The notes under the pieces were generated by a model that had not been told where the DNA came from, searched no databases, and worked only from the letters and a program-made list of their open reading frames with translations. The translations under genes and the position numbers were made by a program. This document shows, piece by piece, positions 6,872-14,312 of a stretch of 33,052 bases of DNA. Position 1 is the first letter of the stretch; each line of letters opens with the position of its first letter. Origin of the DNA: Stomatobaculum longum (GTDB taxonomy: Bacteria > Bacillota > Clostridia > Lachnospirales > Lachnospiraceae); NCBI GenBank assembly GCA_000242235.1, contig JH590863.1, positions 382,787 through 415,838 of the forward strand, given 5' to 3'.

Positions 6872-8380
6872 ATGGAAGCTATTGGTAAATTCGTTGACTG
6901 GGCAAATGGTCCAATCTGGGGCGTCGGGATGCTTGTGCTGATTGTCGGCTCGGGACTCTACCTGAGTGTCGGTATGGGTTTCTTCCAGTTCAGGCATTTC
7001 AAGGATATGTGGAGTAGAATCATTGATAAACAAGATTCTGAGAGCGGTATCTCTTCTTTTGCATCTTTCTGTACGACCATGGCCATGCGTATCGGAACCG
7101 GAAATGTGGCCGGTGTTGCAGTTGCACTTTTTAAGGGAGGTCCCGGTGCACTGTTCTGGATGGTGCTCGCAGGTATGACGAACTCGGCGGTGTGTTTTGC
7201 AGAGTGTACAGAAGCGGTTATCTTCAAGACAAGAATTGACGGACAGTACCGTGGCGGCGGAACCTACTGTGCAGAGCGCGGACTTGGTTGGAAAGCTTAT
7301 GGTGCGTTCATGGCAGCGGTTATCATGATTGGTACCGCGGCATTCATGCCGGCAGCGGCAACCTACACGATTTGCGACGGCTTCGAGAGCGCACTTCACA
7401 TCCCGGTGATTATTTCTGCGGCAGTTATCGCATTGATTATGGCGGTCGTTGTAATCGGTGGCGTCAAGAGAATCAGTCAGGTTGCATCCGCCATCGTGCC
7501 GTTCATGACGGTCATTTACCTAGCTTGCACGGTTATCATCCTCGTGATGAACATCACTCGCATTCCCGCGGCAATTTCTTTGATTCTTAAGTGCGCGTTC
7601 AGCAAGCAGGCGCTGATGGGCGGCGGTCTCGGCATTGCGATTCAGCAGGGTGTTAAGCGCGGAACCTTCTCCAGCGCATCCGGTATGGGCGAGGCATCCC
7701 CGACCGCGGCGGCGGCAGAGACGAGCCATCCGGTTAAACAGGGTATGGCAAATGCAGCGGGTGTTTGGCTTGACACGGTTATCGTTTGTACGGCATCCGG
7801 CATCATGATGATTCTGACCGGTTGCTACAACACGCAGTTTGGCTATATCGGCGGCGAGAGATTCCCGGTGCTCCACGAGCAGCTGGCAGCCCTCGCAGCT
7901 GAAAATTACAGCGGTGTTAAGTTCGTGCAGATTGCGGTCTCGACAGTTATGGGATCCGCGGCCCCGCTCTTTATCGCAGTTATGTTGGCGCTGTTCTCCT
8001 TCACTTGCTTGATCAGCTATTACTATGAGGCTGAGACCGGCATGGTCTATCTCTTCCAGGGTGACGGCAAGGAAGGCATCCGCAAGACAGCAACTTGGAT
8101 CCTCAGAATCGGTATGCCGATCCTTATCTTCATCTGGGGAAATATTGAGAACGGCCTCGCGTGGAATATTTCCGACTTAGCGCTCGGCTTTACCACTTGG
8201 GTCAATATGCTTGTGGTTCTGCTCCTGTCTCCGAAGTGCTTTGCGGCATACAGAGACTATGAGGCGCAGATGAAGGCGAAGAAGGACCCGTTCTGGGATC
8301 CGCGTAAGTTTGACTGGAAGGGCATCGATAAAGAGATGTGGATGAACATCAATAAGAAATATATCGAAGAAGAAAAATAA
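6872..8380 (+). CDS. Alanine/glycine:cation symporter (AGCS) family protein
   Basis: A 502-residue inner-membrane sodium-coupled amino acid carrier with about ten to eleven predicted helices. Family signatures are MAMRIGTGNVAGVAVAL near 70-86, GGPGALFWMVLAGMT, YRGGGTYCAERGLG, and GGGLGIAIQQGVKRGTFSSA with SGMGEASPTAAAAE near 250-285. The cytoplasmic C-terminus is basic and charged (KKDPFWDPRKF to KYIEEEK). The ATG at 6872 is preceded by a perfect AAAGGAGGA; an ATG at 6868 is out of frame. AGCS members carry alanine, glycine, serine or proline-like substrates. Its place upstream of hypE-hypD and divergent from P5C dehydrogenase makes hydroxyproline or proline uptake a reasonable inference, though plain alanine transport is not excluded. 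Confidence 0.9.
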   Translation: MEAIGKFVDWANGPIWGVGMLVLIVGSGLYLSVGMGFFQFRHFKDMWSRIIDKQDSESGISSFASFCTTMAMRIGTGNVAGVAVALFKGGPGALFWMVLAGMTNSAVCFAECTEAVIFKTRIDGQYRGGGTYCAERGLGWKAYGAFMAAVIMIGTAAFMPAAATYTICDGFESALHIPVIISAAVIALIMAVVVIGGVKRISQVASAIVPFMTVIYLACTVIILVMNITRIPAAISLILKCAFSKQALMGGGLGIAIQQGVKRGTFSSASGMGEASPTAAAAETSHPVKQGMANAAGVWLDTVIVCTASGIMMILTGCYNTQFGYIGGERFPVLHEQLAALAAENYSGVKFVQIAVSTVMGSAAPLFIAVMLALFSFTCLISYYYEAETGMVYLFQGDGKEGIRKTATWILRIGMPILIFIWGNIENGLAWNISDLALGFTTWVNMLVVLLLSPKCFAAYRDYEAQMKAKKDPFWDPRKFDWKGIDKEMWMNINKKYIEEEK

Positions 8381-8849
8381 TGCGTCTTTGATTGCGGTAT
8401 AACGGCTGATGGAAATAAAGAGAGAAGTGCCGCCGGATTCCAGCGGCACTTCTGCTCTAATCGGATGTTTATGTTTATTATGGAAGAAAGAGCGTCGGAA
8501 CAAACGTTGCGACTTGGACAAATTTTAAGGTGATGACGCCGGAGGCAGACGGAATTAAAAAATAGCAGTATCAAATTTACAAATAATTTACTTTTGTCAG
8601 ATTGAATTTTCACGCATCATAAGGTAAGGTGAAAGCAAAGACCGGTACGGTTCGGTTTCTGCTTGGATGCAATTGCAATGAAGCTTTGAGAATCAGGCGT
8701 TGTTCTATCGCGTGTGCGACACGACGAAAATAATCGAAAAAATAGGTGCGTATCGGTGCGCTCAGCACGCCTTGTTCGTTTGAATAAGACAGAAAGTCTG
8801 CGAAAGCAAGAAAAAGCATGACTGCGGTCAGAGAGGGAGGCGTAAGGGC
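8381..8849. other. 469-bp gap between the symporter and hypE
   Basis: Apart from the hairpin at 8423-8453 I see no gene. A minus-strand open frame (about 8610-8818) reads FFDYFRRVAHAIEQRLILKA toward a TGA at 8610, but it has no start outside the hypE gene and no recognisable family. It may be a relic or chance. No clear promoter for hypE is visible, so hypE may depend on readthrough. Confidence 0.4.
8423..8453 (+). terminator. Stem-loop after the symporter gene, weak terminator or processing hairpin
   Basis: AGAAGTGCCGC (8423-8433) pairs perfectly with GCGGCACTTCT (8443-8453) around a 9-nt loop, 42 bp after the symporter stop. No T run follows (GCTCTAATC), so it may only attenuate transcription or protect the upstream mRNA, allowing some readthrough into hypE. 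Confidence 0.5.
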
Positions 8850-9770
8850 TTGGCCGATCCAATTATCTTTAACATTCAGAAATTCTCCGTGCGCGACGGT
8901 GACGGTATACGGACAACGATCTTTTTCAAGGGTTGTCCGCTGCGTTGCCTTTGGTGCCATAATCCTGAGAGTCAGCTTTATAAAAAAGAGCTGGTGTTTC
9001 GCCGTGAAAAGTGCACGCTTTGCGGACGCTGTGTTGCTGCCTGTCCGAAACACTGCAATGTGCCAGACAGTGCGGGACACGAATTGCGCTTCGATCGTAC
9101 GGACTGTGATGTCTGCGGAAACTGTGAGGATGTCTGTCTCGGCTCCGCACGTGAGCTCTGCGGGAAGAAGTACAGCATAGACGAGTTGGTGAAAAAGGCT
9201 GCGCGGGACAAGCTCTTCTATGAGCAGTCCGGCGGTGGTGTGACACTTTCGGGCGGTGAGGTGATGGTTCAGGACATGGACTATATTGAGGAACTCTGCA
9301 GACGCTTGCACGAGCAGGGAATCCGAATCTTTATCGACACCAGCGGTCACTGTCCCTACGAGAATTTTAAGCGAATCTTACCCTACACGGATATCTTCCT
9401 TTATGACATCAAGGCGATGGATCCGGAGGTGCACAAAAAGTTCATCGGTGTAGACAATGCACTGATACTTGAGAATCTAAAGCGTCTCAGCGACGACGGC
9501 GCGGGTATCTATATCCGCATTCCGGTCGTGGGAGGCGTCAATGCAAACGATGTTTTTTTTGATTCGCTGATTGATTTTCTGAAACAGAATCACATACATG
9601 TGAGGGAAATCAGCCTTCTGCCCTACCATGATTTTGGGAAGGGCAAATACGCAAACCTGGGACGCGTCTACGAGGAAGACCTCATGTGGGCACCGACTCC
9701 GGAGGAAATGGGTCACTATAAAGCGCTGCTTGAGGAAGCAGGCTATGAACGAGTTGTAATAGGAGGATAA
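8850..9770 (+). CDS. hypE: Glycyl radical enzyme activase (trans-4-hydroxyproline dehydratase activating enzyme)
   Basis: A 306-residue radical SAM enzyme that would abstract hydrogen from the glycyl loop of HypD. The SAM cluster motif CPLRCLWC uses Cys29, Cys33 and Cys36. A bacterioferredoxin-type insert follows with CTLCGRCVAAC (Cys55, 58, 61, 65) and CDVCGNCEDVC (Cys86, 89, 92, 96), predicting two further [4Fe-4S] clusters, as in activases of the glycerol dehydratase and HypD class. GGVTLSGGE near 128 is the SAM-binding glycine motif. The start is TTG 8850, with GAGGGAGG upstream at a long spacing of about 11 bases. The stop lies 4 bp before hypD, whose ribosome binding site is inside this gene's end, so the partner assignment is firm and the substrate name follows that of HypD. 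Confidence 0.93.
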   Translation: MADPIIFNIQKFSVRDGDGIRTTIFFKGCPLRCLWCHNPESQLYKKELVFRREKCTLCGRCVAACPKHCNVPDSAGHELRFDRTDCDVCGNCEDVCLGSARELCGKKYSIDELVKKAARDKLFYEQSGGGVTLSGGEVMVQDMDYIEELCRRLHEQGIRIFIDTSGHCPYENFKRILPYTDIFLYDIKAMDPEVHKKFIGVDNALILENLKRLSDDGAGIYIRIPVVGGVNANDVFFDSLIDFLKQNHIHVREISLLPYHDFGKGKYANLGRVYEEDLMWAPTPEEMGHYKALLEEAGYERVVIGG

Positions 9771-9774
9771 GGCA

Positions 9775-12210
9775 ATGGGAGAGAAGGTAATTGATCTGTC
9801 GTTCAACATCACCACCCCCAAGGAGCTTGCGAGGGATAAGGATCGCGGGTGCACGCCTCGGCTGAAGAGACTGAGAAAGATCAGCCATGAGACACAGCCG
9901 CACCTTGACCTCGAGAGAGCGCTGATTGAGACGGAAGTCTACAAGCAGTATGAGGGTAGGGTTTCGACCCCGGTGTTGCGCGCTCTGGTGTTGAAGGAGT
10001 ACTTCAGCAAGAAAGAGCTCTACTTCGGCGAAGATGAGCTGCTTGTCGGAGAGAAGGGACCGACCCCGCAGTCGTCCCCGACCTTCCCGGAGATTATCTG
10101 CCACTCGCTCGAAGACATGAGAATCATGAATGATCGTGAGCTCGTGAACTTTACGGTCACCGAAGAGCAGATCCGCCAGCAGGAGGAAATTGTCATTCCG
10201 TACTGGAAGGGCAGAGCGACGAGAGACCGTATCATGGAAGCGATGAACGACGAGTGGAGAACCTACTACGGCGCAGGCATGTTTACGGAGTTCATGGAGC
10301 AGAGAGGCCCGGGGCATACGGCGGGCGGCAAGAACTTCTATATCTATGGCTACGGCGATTACAAGAAGAAAATCGCAAAGACCATGGAAGAGCTGGATTT
10401 CTTCAACGATCCGGAGGCGTATGACAAGCTTCAGGAGCTGAAGGCTATGGACATCTGCTGCGATGCGGTGATTACCCTCGGCAAGAGATATCACGAGCTC
10501 GCGCTGGAGAAGGCGGTCGCATGCACGGATCCGGTCAGAAAGAAAGAGCTGCTCCAAATCGCAGAGAACTGCGCGGTGGTTCCGGAACACAAGCCGGAGA
10601 CCTACTGGCAGGCATTGCAGATGTACTGGTTTACGCACCTCGGCGTCACGCTTGAGCTAAACCCGTGGGATGCATTTACGCCGGGACGTCTGGATCAGCA
10701 CCTGAACCCCTTCTATGAGAAGGATACCGCAGCAGGAAGGTTGGATGATACCCTTGCGCTTGAGCTTCTCGAATGCCTCTGGGTGAAGCTCTTCAATTCC
10801 CCGGCGCCGGTTAAGGTCGGTGTTACCCTGAAGGAGTCCGGAACCTACGTTGACTTCTCCAACATCAACACCGGCGGTGTGAAGGAGGACGGCGAGGACG
10901 GCGTGAACCGTGTCAGCTACCTCATTCTCAACTGCATGGAGGACATGCGTCAGAACCAGCCGAACTCGAACGTACAGATCTCCAAGAAGACTCCGGATGA
11001 GTTCCTGAAGCGGGCTTGCGAGATTGCGCGCCAGGGCTGGGGCCAGCCGGCATTCTATAACACAGATGAGATGATTGAGGAACTCGTAAACAAGGGCAAG
11101 TCATTGATTGACGCAAGAAACTCCGGCTGCTCCGGCTGCACGGAGACCGGTGCTTGGGGCACGGAGGACTATATCCTCACGGGTTATGTCAATATCCCGA
11201 AGTGCCTGGAGCTCGCGCTGCACAACGGTTACGATCCCATGTCCAAGCAGCAGATAGGCCCGAAGACCGGCGCTGTGGAAGATATGAAGTCCTATGAGGA
11301 CGTGTGGCAGGCATTCAAGGCACAGCTTGAGCACTGTATTGATGTCAAGATGCGCGGCAACCAGATTATCGAGCGTATTTTCGCAGAGATGATGCCGGCA
11401 CCCTTCCTGTCGATTTGCACGGATGATTGCATCTCGAAGGGCAAGGACTACAACGCAGGCGGTGCGAGATACAGCACGCGTTACATGCAGGGCGTCGGTA
11501 TCAGCGATGTCACGGACGCACTGGTATCCATCAAGTACAATGTTTTCGATAAGAAGCGCTTCAGCCTCACGGAGCTCGTGAAGGCTATGGGCGATAACTT
11601 CGAGGGCCACCCGGAGATTTACAACTACGTCTGTAACAAGACGCCGAAGTACGGCAACGATGACGAGTACGCGGATGAGGTGATGATTGAGGCCTTCAAC
11701 GAGTACAAGGACTACATCAGCGGAAGACCGACGGTCAACGGCGGAACCTATTATGTCGATATGCTTCCGACCACCTGCCACGTCTACTTCGGTGATGTAA
11801 TGATTGCGGACGCCGGCGGACGCCGCGCGCACATGCCGCTGGCAGACGGTATTTCCCCGACCAAGGGCGGCGATACCAACGGACCGACCTCTGTCGTTAC
11901 CTCCTGCGCGAAGATGGATCAGCGCCACACCGGCGGCTGCCTCCTGAACCAGAAGTTCACCCCGGCCGCTCTCGCAGGCCAGAAGGGCATTGACAACCTG
12001 GCGGCATTGATTCGTTCCTACTTCGAGATGTGGGGTCACCACCTGCAGTTCAACGTCATCAGCCGCGAGACCCTGATCGACGCACAGAAGAATCCGGAGG
12101 AGTACAAGGACCTCATTGTCCGTGTTGCGGGCTACAGTGACTACTTCAACAACCTGGATCCGAAGCTCCAGAACGAGATTATTGAAAGAACCGAGCAGGA
12201 ATTCGCATAA
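9775..12210 (+). CDS. hypD: trans-4-hydroxy-L-proline dehydratase (glycyl radical enzyme)
   Basis: An 811-residue glycyl radical enzyme. Radical transfer goes from Gly786 in RVAGYSDYF to the thiyl Cys455 in GCSGCTETG; Glu457 two residues on is the expected base. The protein agrees closely with the C. difficile HypD sequence as I recall it, including FTEFMEQRGPGHT (active-site His), TYVDFSNINTGG (the Asp that contacts substrate nitrogen), RGGARY-like NAGGARYSTRYMQGVGI, GRPTVNGG, and VDMLPTTCHVYFG. HypD removes water from hydroxyproline to give P5C in the cytoplasm under anoxic conditions. AGGAGG lies 8 bp before the ATG. The N-terminus is about 20 residues longer than the recalled reference. 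The neighbouring P5C dehydrogenase supports the substrate. A C-N-cleaving hydroxyproline lyase or another dehydratase of this superfamily is the main alternative. Confidence 0.92.
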   Translation: MGEKVIDLSFNITTPKELARDKDRGCTPRLKRLRKISHETQPHLDLERALIETEVYKQYEGRVSTPVLRALVLKEYFSKKELYFGEDELLVGEKGPTPQSSPTFPEIICHSLEDMRIMNDRELVNFTVTEEQIRQQEEIVIPYWKGRATRDRIMEAMNDEWRTYYGAGMFTEFMEQRGPGHTAGGKNFYIYGYGDYKKKIAKTMEELDFFNDPEAYDKLQELKAMDICCDAVITLGKRYHELALEKAVACTDPVRKKELLQIAENCAVVPEHKPETYWQALQMYWFTHLGVTLELNPWDAFTPGRLDQHLNPFYEKDTAAGRLDDTLALELLECLWVKLFNSPAPVKVGVTLKESGTYVDFSNINTGGVKEDGEDGVNRVSYLILNCMEDMRQNQPNSNVQISKKTPDEFLKRACEIARQGWGQPAFYNTDEMIEELVNKGKSLIDARNSGCSGCTETGAWGTEDYILTGYVNIPKCLELALHNGYDPMSKQQIGPKTGAVEDMKSYEDVWQAFKAQLEHCIDVKMRGNQIIERIFAEMMPAPFLSICTDDCISKGKDYNAGGARYSTRYMQGVGISDVTDALVSIKYNVFDKKRFSLTELVKAMGDNFEGHPEIYNYVCNKTPKYGNDDEYADEVMIEAFNEYKDYISGRPTVNGGTYYVDMLPTTCHVYFGDVMIADAGGRRAHMPLADGISPTKGGDTNGPTSVVTSCAKMDQRHTGGCLLNQKFTPAALAGQKGIDNLAALIRSYFEMWGHHLQFNVISRETLIDAQKNPEEYKDLIVRVAGYSDYFNNLDPKLQNEIIERTEQEFA

Positions 12211-12522
12211 TTGAAAGTAAGCCCCCTTTCGAGTAGACAAGAGATATTATCTTGTTTGCCCCGGAAGGGGGGATTTTTTGGCAATAGCGCTGAAATCGGA
12301 AGAAGGATGAAATTATAAATTCGGTTTATAGTGGTGAGAATGGCGACAATAAATTGCAATGTGCATATCGATTTGGTTCGAGGCAGAAAGCGGAGACTTC
12401 GCTTGAAAATACGGCTTACTATGGCGGTTGCGATTGCAATGTTTCTGAAATCCACAGAGTTCCATGACAGTGTTTCTCGGTTTTCAATGAGGAAGTAGAA
12501 ATAAGACATAGAGGTAAGATCA
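12211..12522. other. Gap between hypD and the HExxH protein
   Basis: After the hypD terminator about 240 bp remain. A 52-codon open frame at 12340-12498 encodes a very basic peptide (RGRKRRLRLKIRL followed by MAVAIAMFL) but has only a weak GTGAG upstream and looks no better than chance. No promoter with both hexamers was found. Confidence 0.35.
12221..12280 (+). terminator. Nested terminator after hypD
   Basis: An outer stem CCCCCTTTC (12222-12230) with GGAAGGGGG (ending near 12271) encloses a separate inner hairpin, ACAAGA with TCTTGT (12237-12255). ATTTTTT follows at 12273-12279. The T run and G/C outer stem make a strong rho-independent terminator 11 bp after the hypD stop; the nested form is unusual. 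Confidence 0.85.
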
Positions 12523-13323
12523 ATGAATGTAACATTTAGAAATGCGGGATTTGATTATTCCGTTAAGAGTATTCTGTTATTTCAAACCGAAGAAACAGCT
12601 TCCTACTGGTCTGATTCCCTGCGGTACTTTTACCCGGAAATCAATCAGAACATACAAGCATTGCAAGAAAGAGAAAAAGAAGACTATCTTCGAACCACCA
12701 TGCGAAAAATATGGGATAGAGTCCTGCCGGAGATTGAAGCGAAAGAATGCCGGTATCATGATTATTTTCAGAAATATCGAAATCAAATTGAGGATGCACT
12801 TTCAGATGCCTTTGAACTGGATAGCAGAACAATGTTCAACGAGCTGCTTGCCAATATTACGTTAAATCCAATTTGCCCGCGGTTCCTTCGAGAGGAAAAG
12901 TTCGACCTGTTTTACATGAATAGTGAACGCGGAGCGCTCGGAATAACACTCCACGAAGTGATTCATTATTTTTGGTTTTTTGTGTGGAATCGGCATTTTC
13001 GGGACAGTTATGATGAGTATGAAACGCCATCCTTGCAGTGGATTTTGAGCGAGATGGTTGTAGAGAGCATTATGAGCGACAAGCGTTTGAGCACAATTAA
13101 CCCATATTATCCGAGAGAAGAGGGCGCTTGTGTCTATAGTTATTTCTTAGGCATGAAAATCGAAGGTAAGTTAATTTTGGATACACTCATGGATTTACAT
13201 GAAAATCACTCTATTACCGCCTATATGGAAGCGGCTTATGATTACTGCAAGCGTCATGAAGCGGAAATTCGGCAACATATTCGACAGAGTGAGAACAGCA
13301 CAGCTGAGTCCGGTACGTCGTAA
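12523..13323 (+). CDS. Putative zinc metalloprotease-like protein with an HExxH motif
   Basis: A 266-residue protein without signal peptide or clear membrane segment, so probably cytoplasmic. The core reads LHEVIHYFWFFVW, with His144, Glu145 and His148 forming an HExxH zinc site on a helix. Glu177 or Glu181 in SEMVVE, about 30 residues on, would supply the third ligand as in gluzincins. The N-terminal 110 residues are helical and charged (ALQEREKEDYLRTTMRKIW). I do not recognise a named family. AGAGGTAAG precedes the ATG. It sits alone between the hypD terminator and the second flavodoxin. A few codons of other-frame coding-like text follow its stop, which could mark a recent 3' frameshift. 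Function is inferred from the motif only. Confidence 0.7.
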   Translation: MNVTFRNAGFDYSVKSILLFQTEETASYWSDSLRYFYPEINQNIQALQEREKEDYLRTTMRKIWDRVLPEIEAKECRYHDYFQKYRNQIEDALSDAFELDSRTMFNELLANITLNPICPRFLREEKFDLFYMNSERGALGITLHEVIHYFWFFVWNRHFRDSYDEYETPSLQWILSEMVVESIMSDKRLSTINPYYPREEGACVYSYFLGMKIEGKLILDTLMDLHENHSITAYMEAAYDYCKRHEAEIRQHIRQSENSTAESGTS

Positions 13324-13507
13324 TGAAATCCGAAAGATACTTCTTTGCAAGCTTGATTACGAGAAGATACCGGAAGCCGATATCCATGTTATAATTACGA
13401 TTAGCGAAGGCATCAGTCGAGTTTAGGTCGGAAGGGAAGAAGTTGCCCCCTGTATGGATTGAGTTGCCTATGGCGAGACTGTTTGGGAAAACGGAGGTAC
13501 TGCTGTT

Positions 13508-14095
13508 TTGAAAACACTGGTTGTGTATTATTCCTATTCCGGCATCACAAGAAAATTGGCGGAAGATATTGCCTTACTGACAGACGGAGAATTGCGAGAG
13601 CTGAAGCCTCAAAAGCCGTATTCGTATTCTTACAATACAGCTGTGAAAGAAGTCAGAGGAGAGATTGAGAGCGGATATTGTCCGCCGCTTGCAGAGGGAG
13701 CAGAGCCTGTTGGGGATGCAGAGTTGATTTTCATAGGTTCTCCGAACTGGCTTCACACCTTTGCACCGCCGGTGCTGTCTTTCCTTCGGGCTGTTAATCT
13801 GAGCGGAAAGACCGTGATTCCTTTTTGCACGCACGGAGGCGGTGGTTTCGGGGATATGCCGGAGCGCTATCGAAAAGAGTGTAAGGGGGCTCGGCTAAGG
13901 GACGGCATTGCCTTAAAGGGGGATTATAGCTTTGATGTGTTGGAAGCCTGGATTCGAAAGAATATGAGCCGACAGCCTAATGCAGAAACCCTGGCTGCTT
14001 TGGCCGAGTATCCTAGTATGCAGAAGAATAGGGGAGCTTATAAGCGGTATCATTCTTTTGACGAAGTTTCTGATGAATGTAGCTCAGAGAATTGA
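13508..14095 (+). CDS. Flavodoxin-like protein, full-length paralogue (copy 2)
   Basis: A 195-residue flavodoxin-fold protein, probably FMN-binding, with the phosphate loop in VVYYSYSGITRKLAEDI and later loops FIGSPNW and FCTHGGGGFGDM. It starts with TTG after GGAGG at 13493-13497, at the same residue as copy 1. It is longer than copy 1 by a C-terminal extension from about residue 150 (RKNMSRQPNAETLA to DECSSEN), which looks natural here because a terminator follows. The body is almost identical to copy 1 up to GKT near residue 102 and clearly less so after. Role in electron transfer or redox stress is by family only. Confidence 0.88.
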   Translation: MKTLVVYYSYSGITRKLAEDIALLTDGELRELKPQKPYSYSYNTAVKEVRGEIESGYCPPLAEGAEPVGDAELIFIGSPNWLHTFAPPVLSFLRAVNLSGKTVIPFCTHGGGGFGDMPERYRKECKGARLRDGIALKGDYSFDVLEAWIRKNMSRQPNAETLAALAEYPSMQKNRGAYKRYHSFDEVSDECSSEN

Positions 14096-14114
14096 ATGTA
14101 TTGCGTGAACTACG

Positions 14115-14151
14115 CCGCGGCAAATGTATTGTTACATTCGCCGCGGTTTTT
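14115..14151 (+). terminator. Rho-independent terminator after flavodoxin copy 2
   Basis: CCGCGGCAAATGTA (14115-14128) pairs with TACATTCGCCGCGG (14133-14146), with one A-C mismatch and a 4-nt loop, and TTTTTG follows at 14147. The G/C base and T run direct it to the plus strand, 20 bp after the flavodoxin stop. Confidence 0.88.
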
Positions 14152-14287
14152 GTCGTCCTTCGAAGCATTGCAGTAAGCGTAGCATCCGGAAATGCAATGG
14201 GGTACAATAGGATAGGACGGTTCCTTATCAATGTGCAGTGGCGCAACAAAATTCGGCTGATGCTTTAGTGCCATCTTTGAAGTGAAA

Positions 14288-14302
14288 TGACAAACTTTGT
14301 CA
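14288..14302 (+). promoter_or_regulatory. Perfect palindrome just before the three-gene operon start
   Basis: TGACAAACTTTGTCA is a 7+7 inverted repeat around one base. It ends 3 bp before GGAGGA (14306-14311) and 10 bp before the ATG of the zinc-ribbon gene. It could be an operator or a small hairpin next to the ribosome binding site. The upstream promoter is not clear; TACAAT at 14203-14208 is a possible -10. Confidence 0.5.
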
Positions 14303-14312
14303 CTGGAGGACT

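Noticed and set aside
8610-9350. 246-codon minus-strand frame opposite hypE and the gap before it
   Set aside because: The start and most of the length are antisense to radical SAM motifs. Only the last 70 codons lie in the gap, and those show no known family.
9682-10638. 318-codon minus-strand frame opposite the hypE end and hypD start
   Set aside because: It is a shadow of hypD codon usage, crosses two well-supported genes, and its His/Leu/Arg-rich text has no recognisable domain.
11101-12240. 379-codon open frame on the minus strand opposite hypD
   Set aside because: It lies wholly antisense to a gene with all glycyl radical motifs; its length comes from the codon bias of hypD. No family pattern or ribosome binding site was seen.
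13324-13426. Small open frames just after the HExxH gene stop
   Set aside because: They are 23 to 35 codons with no family similarity. They could be a frameshifted tail of the HExxH gene, but nothing confirms it.
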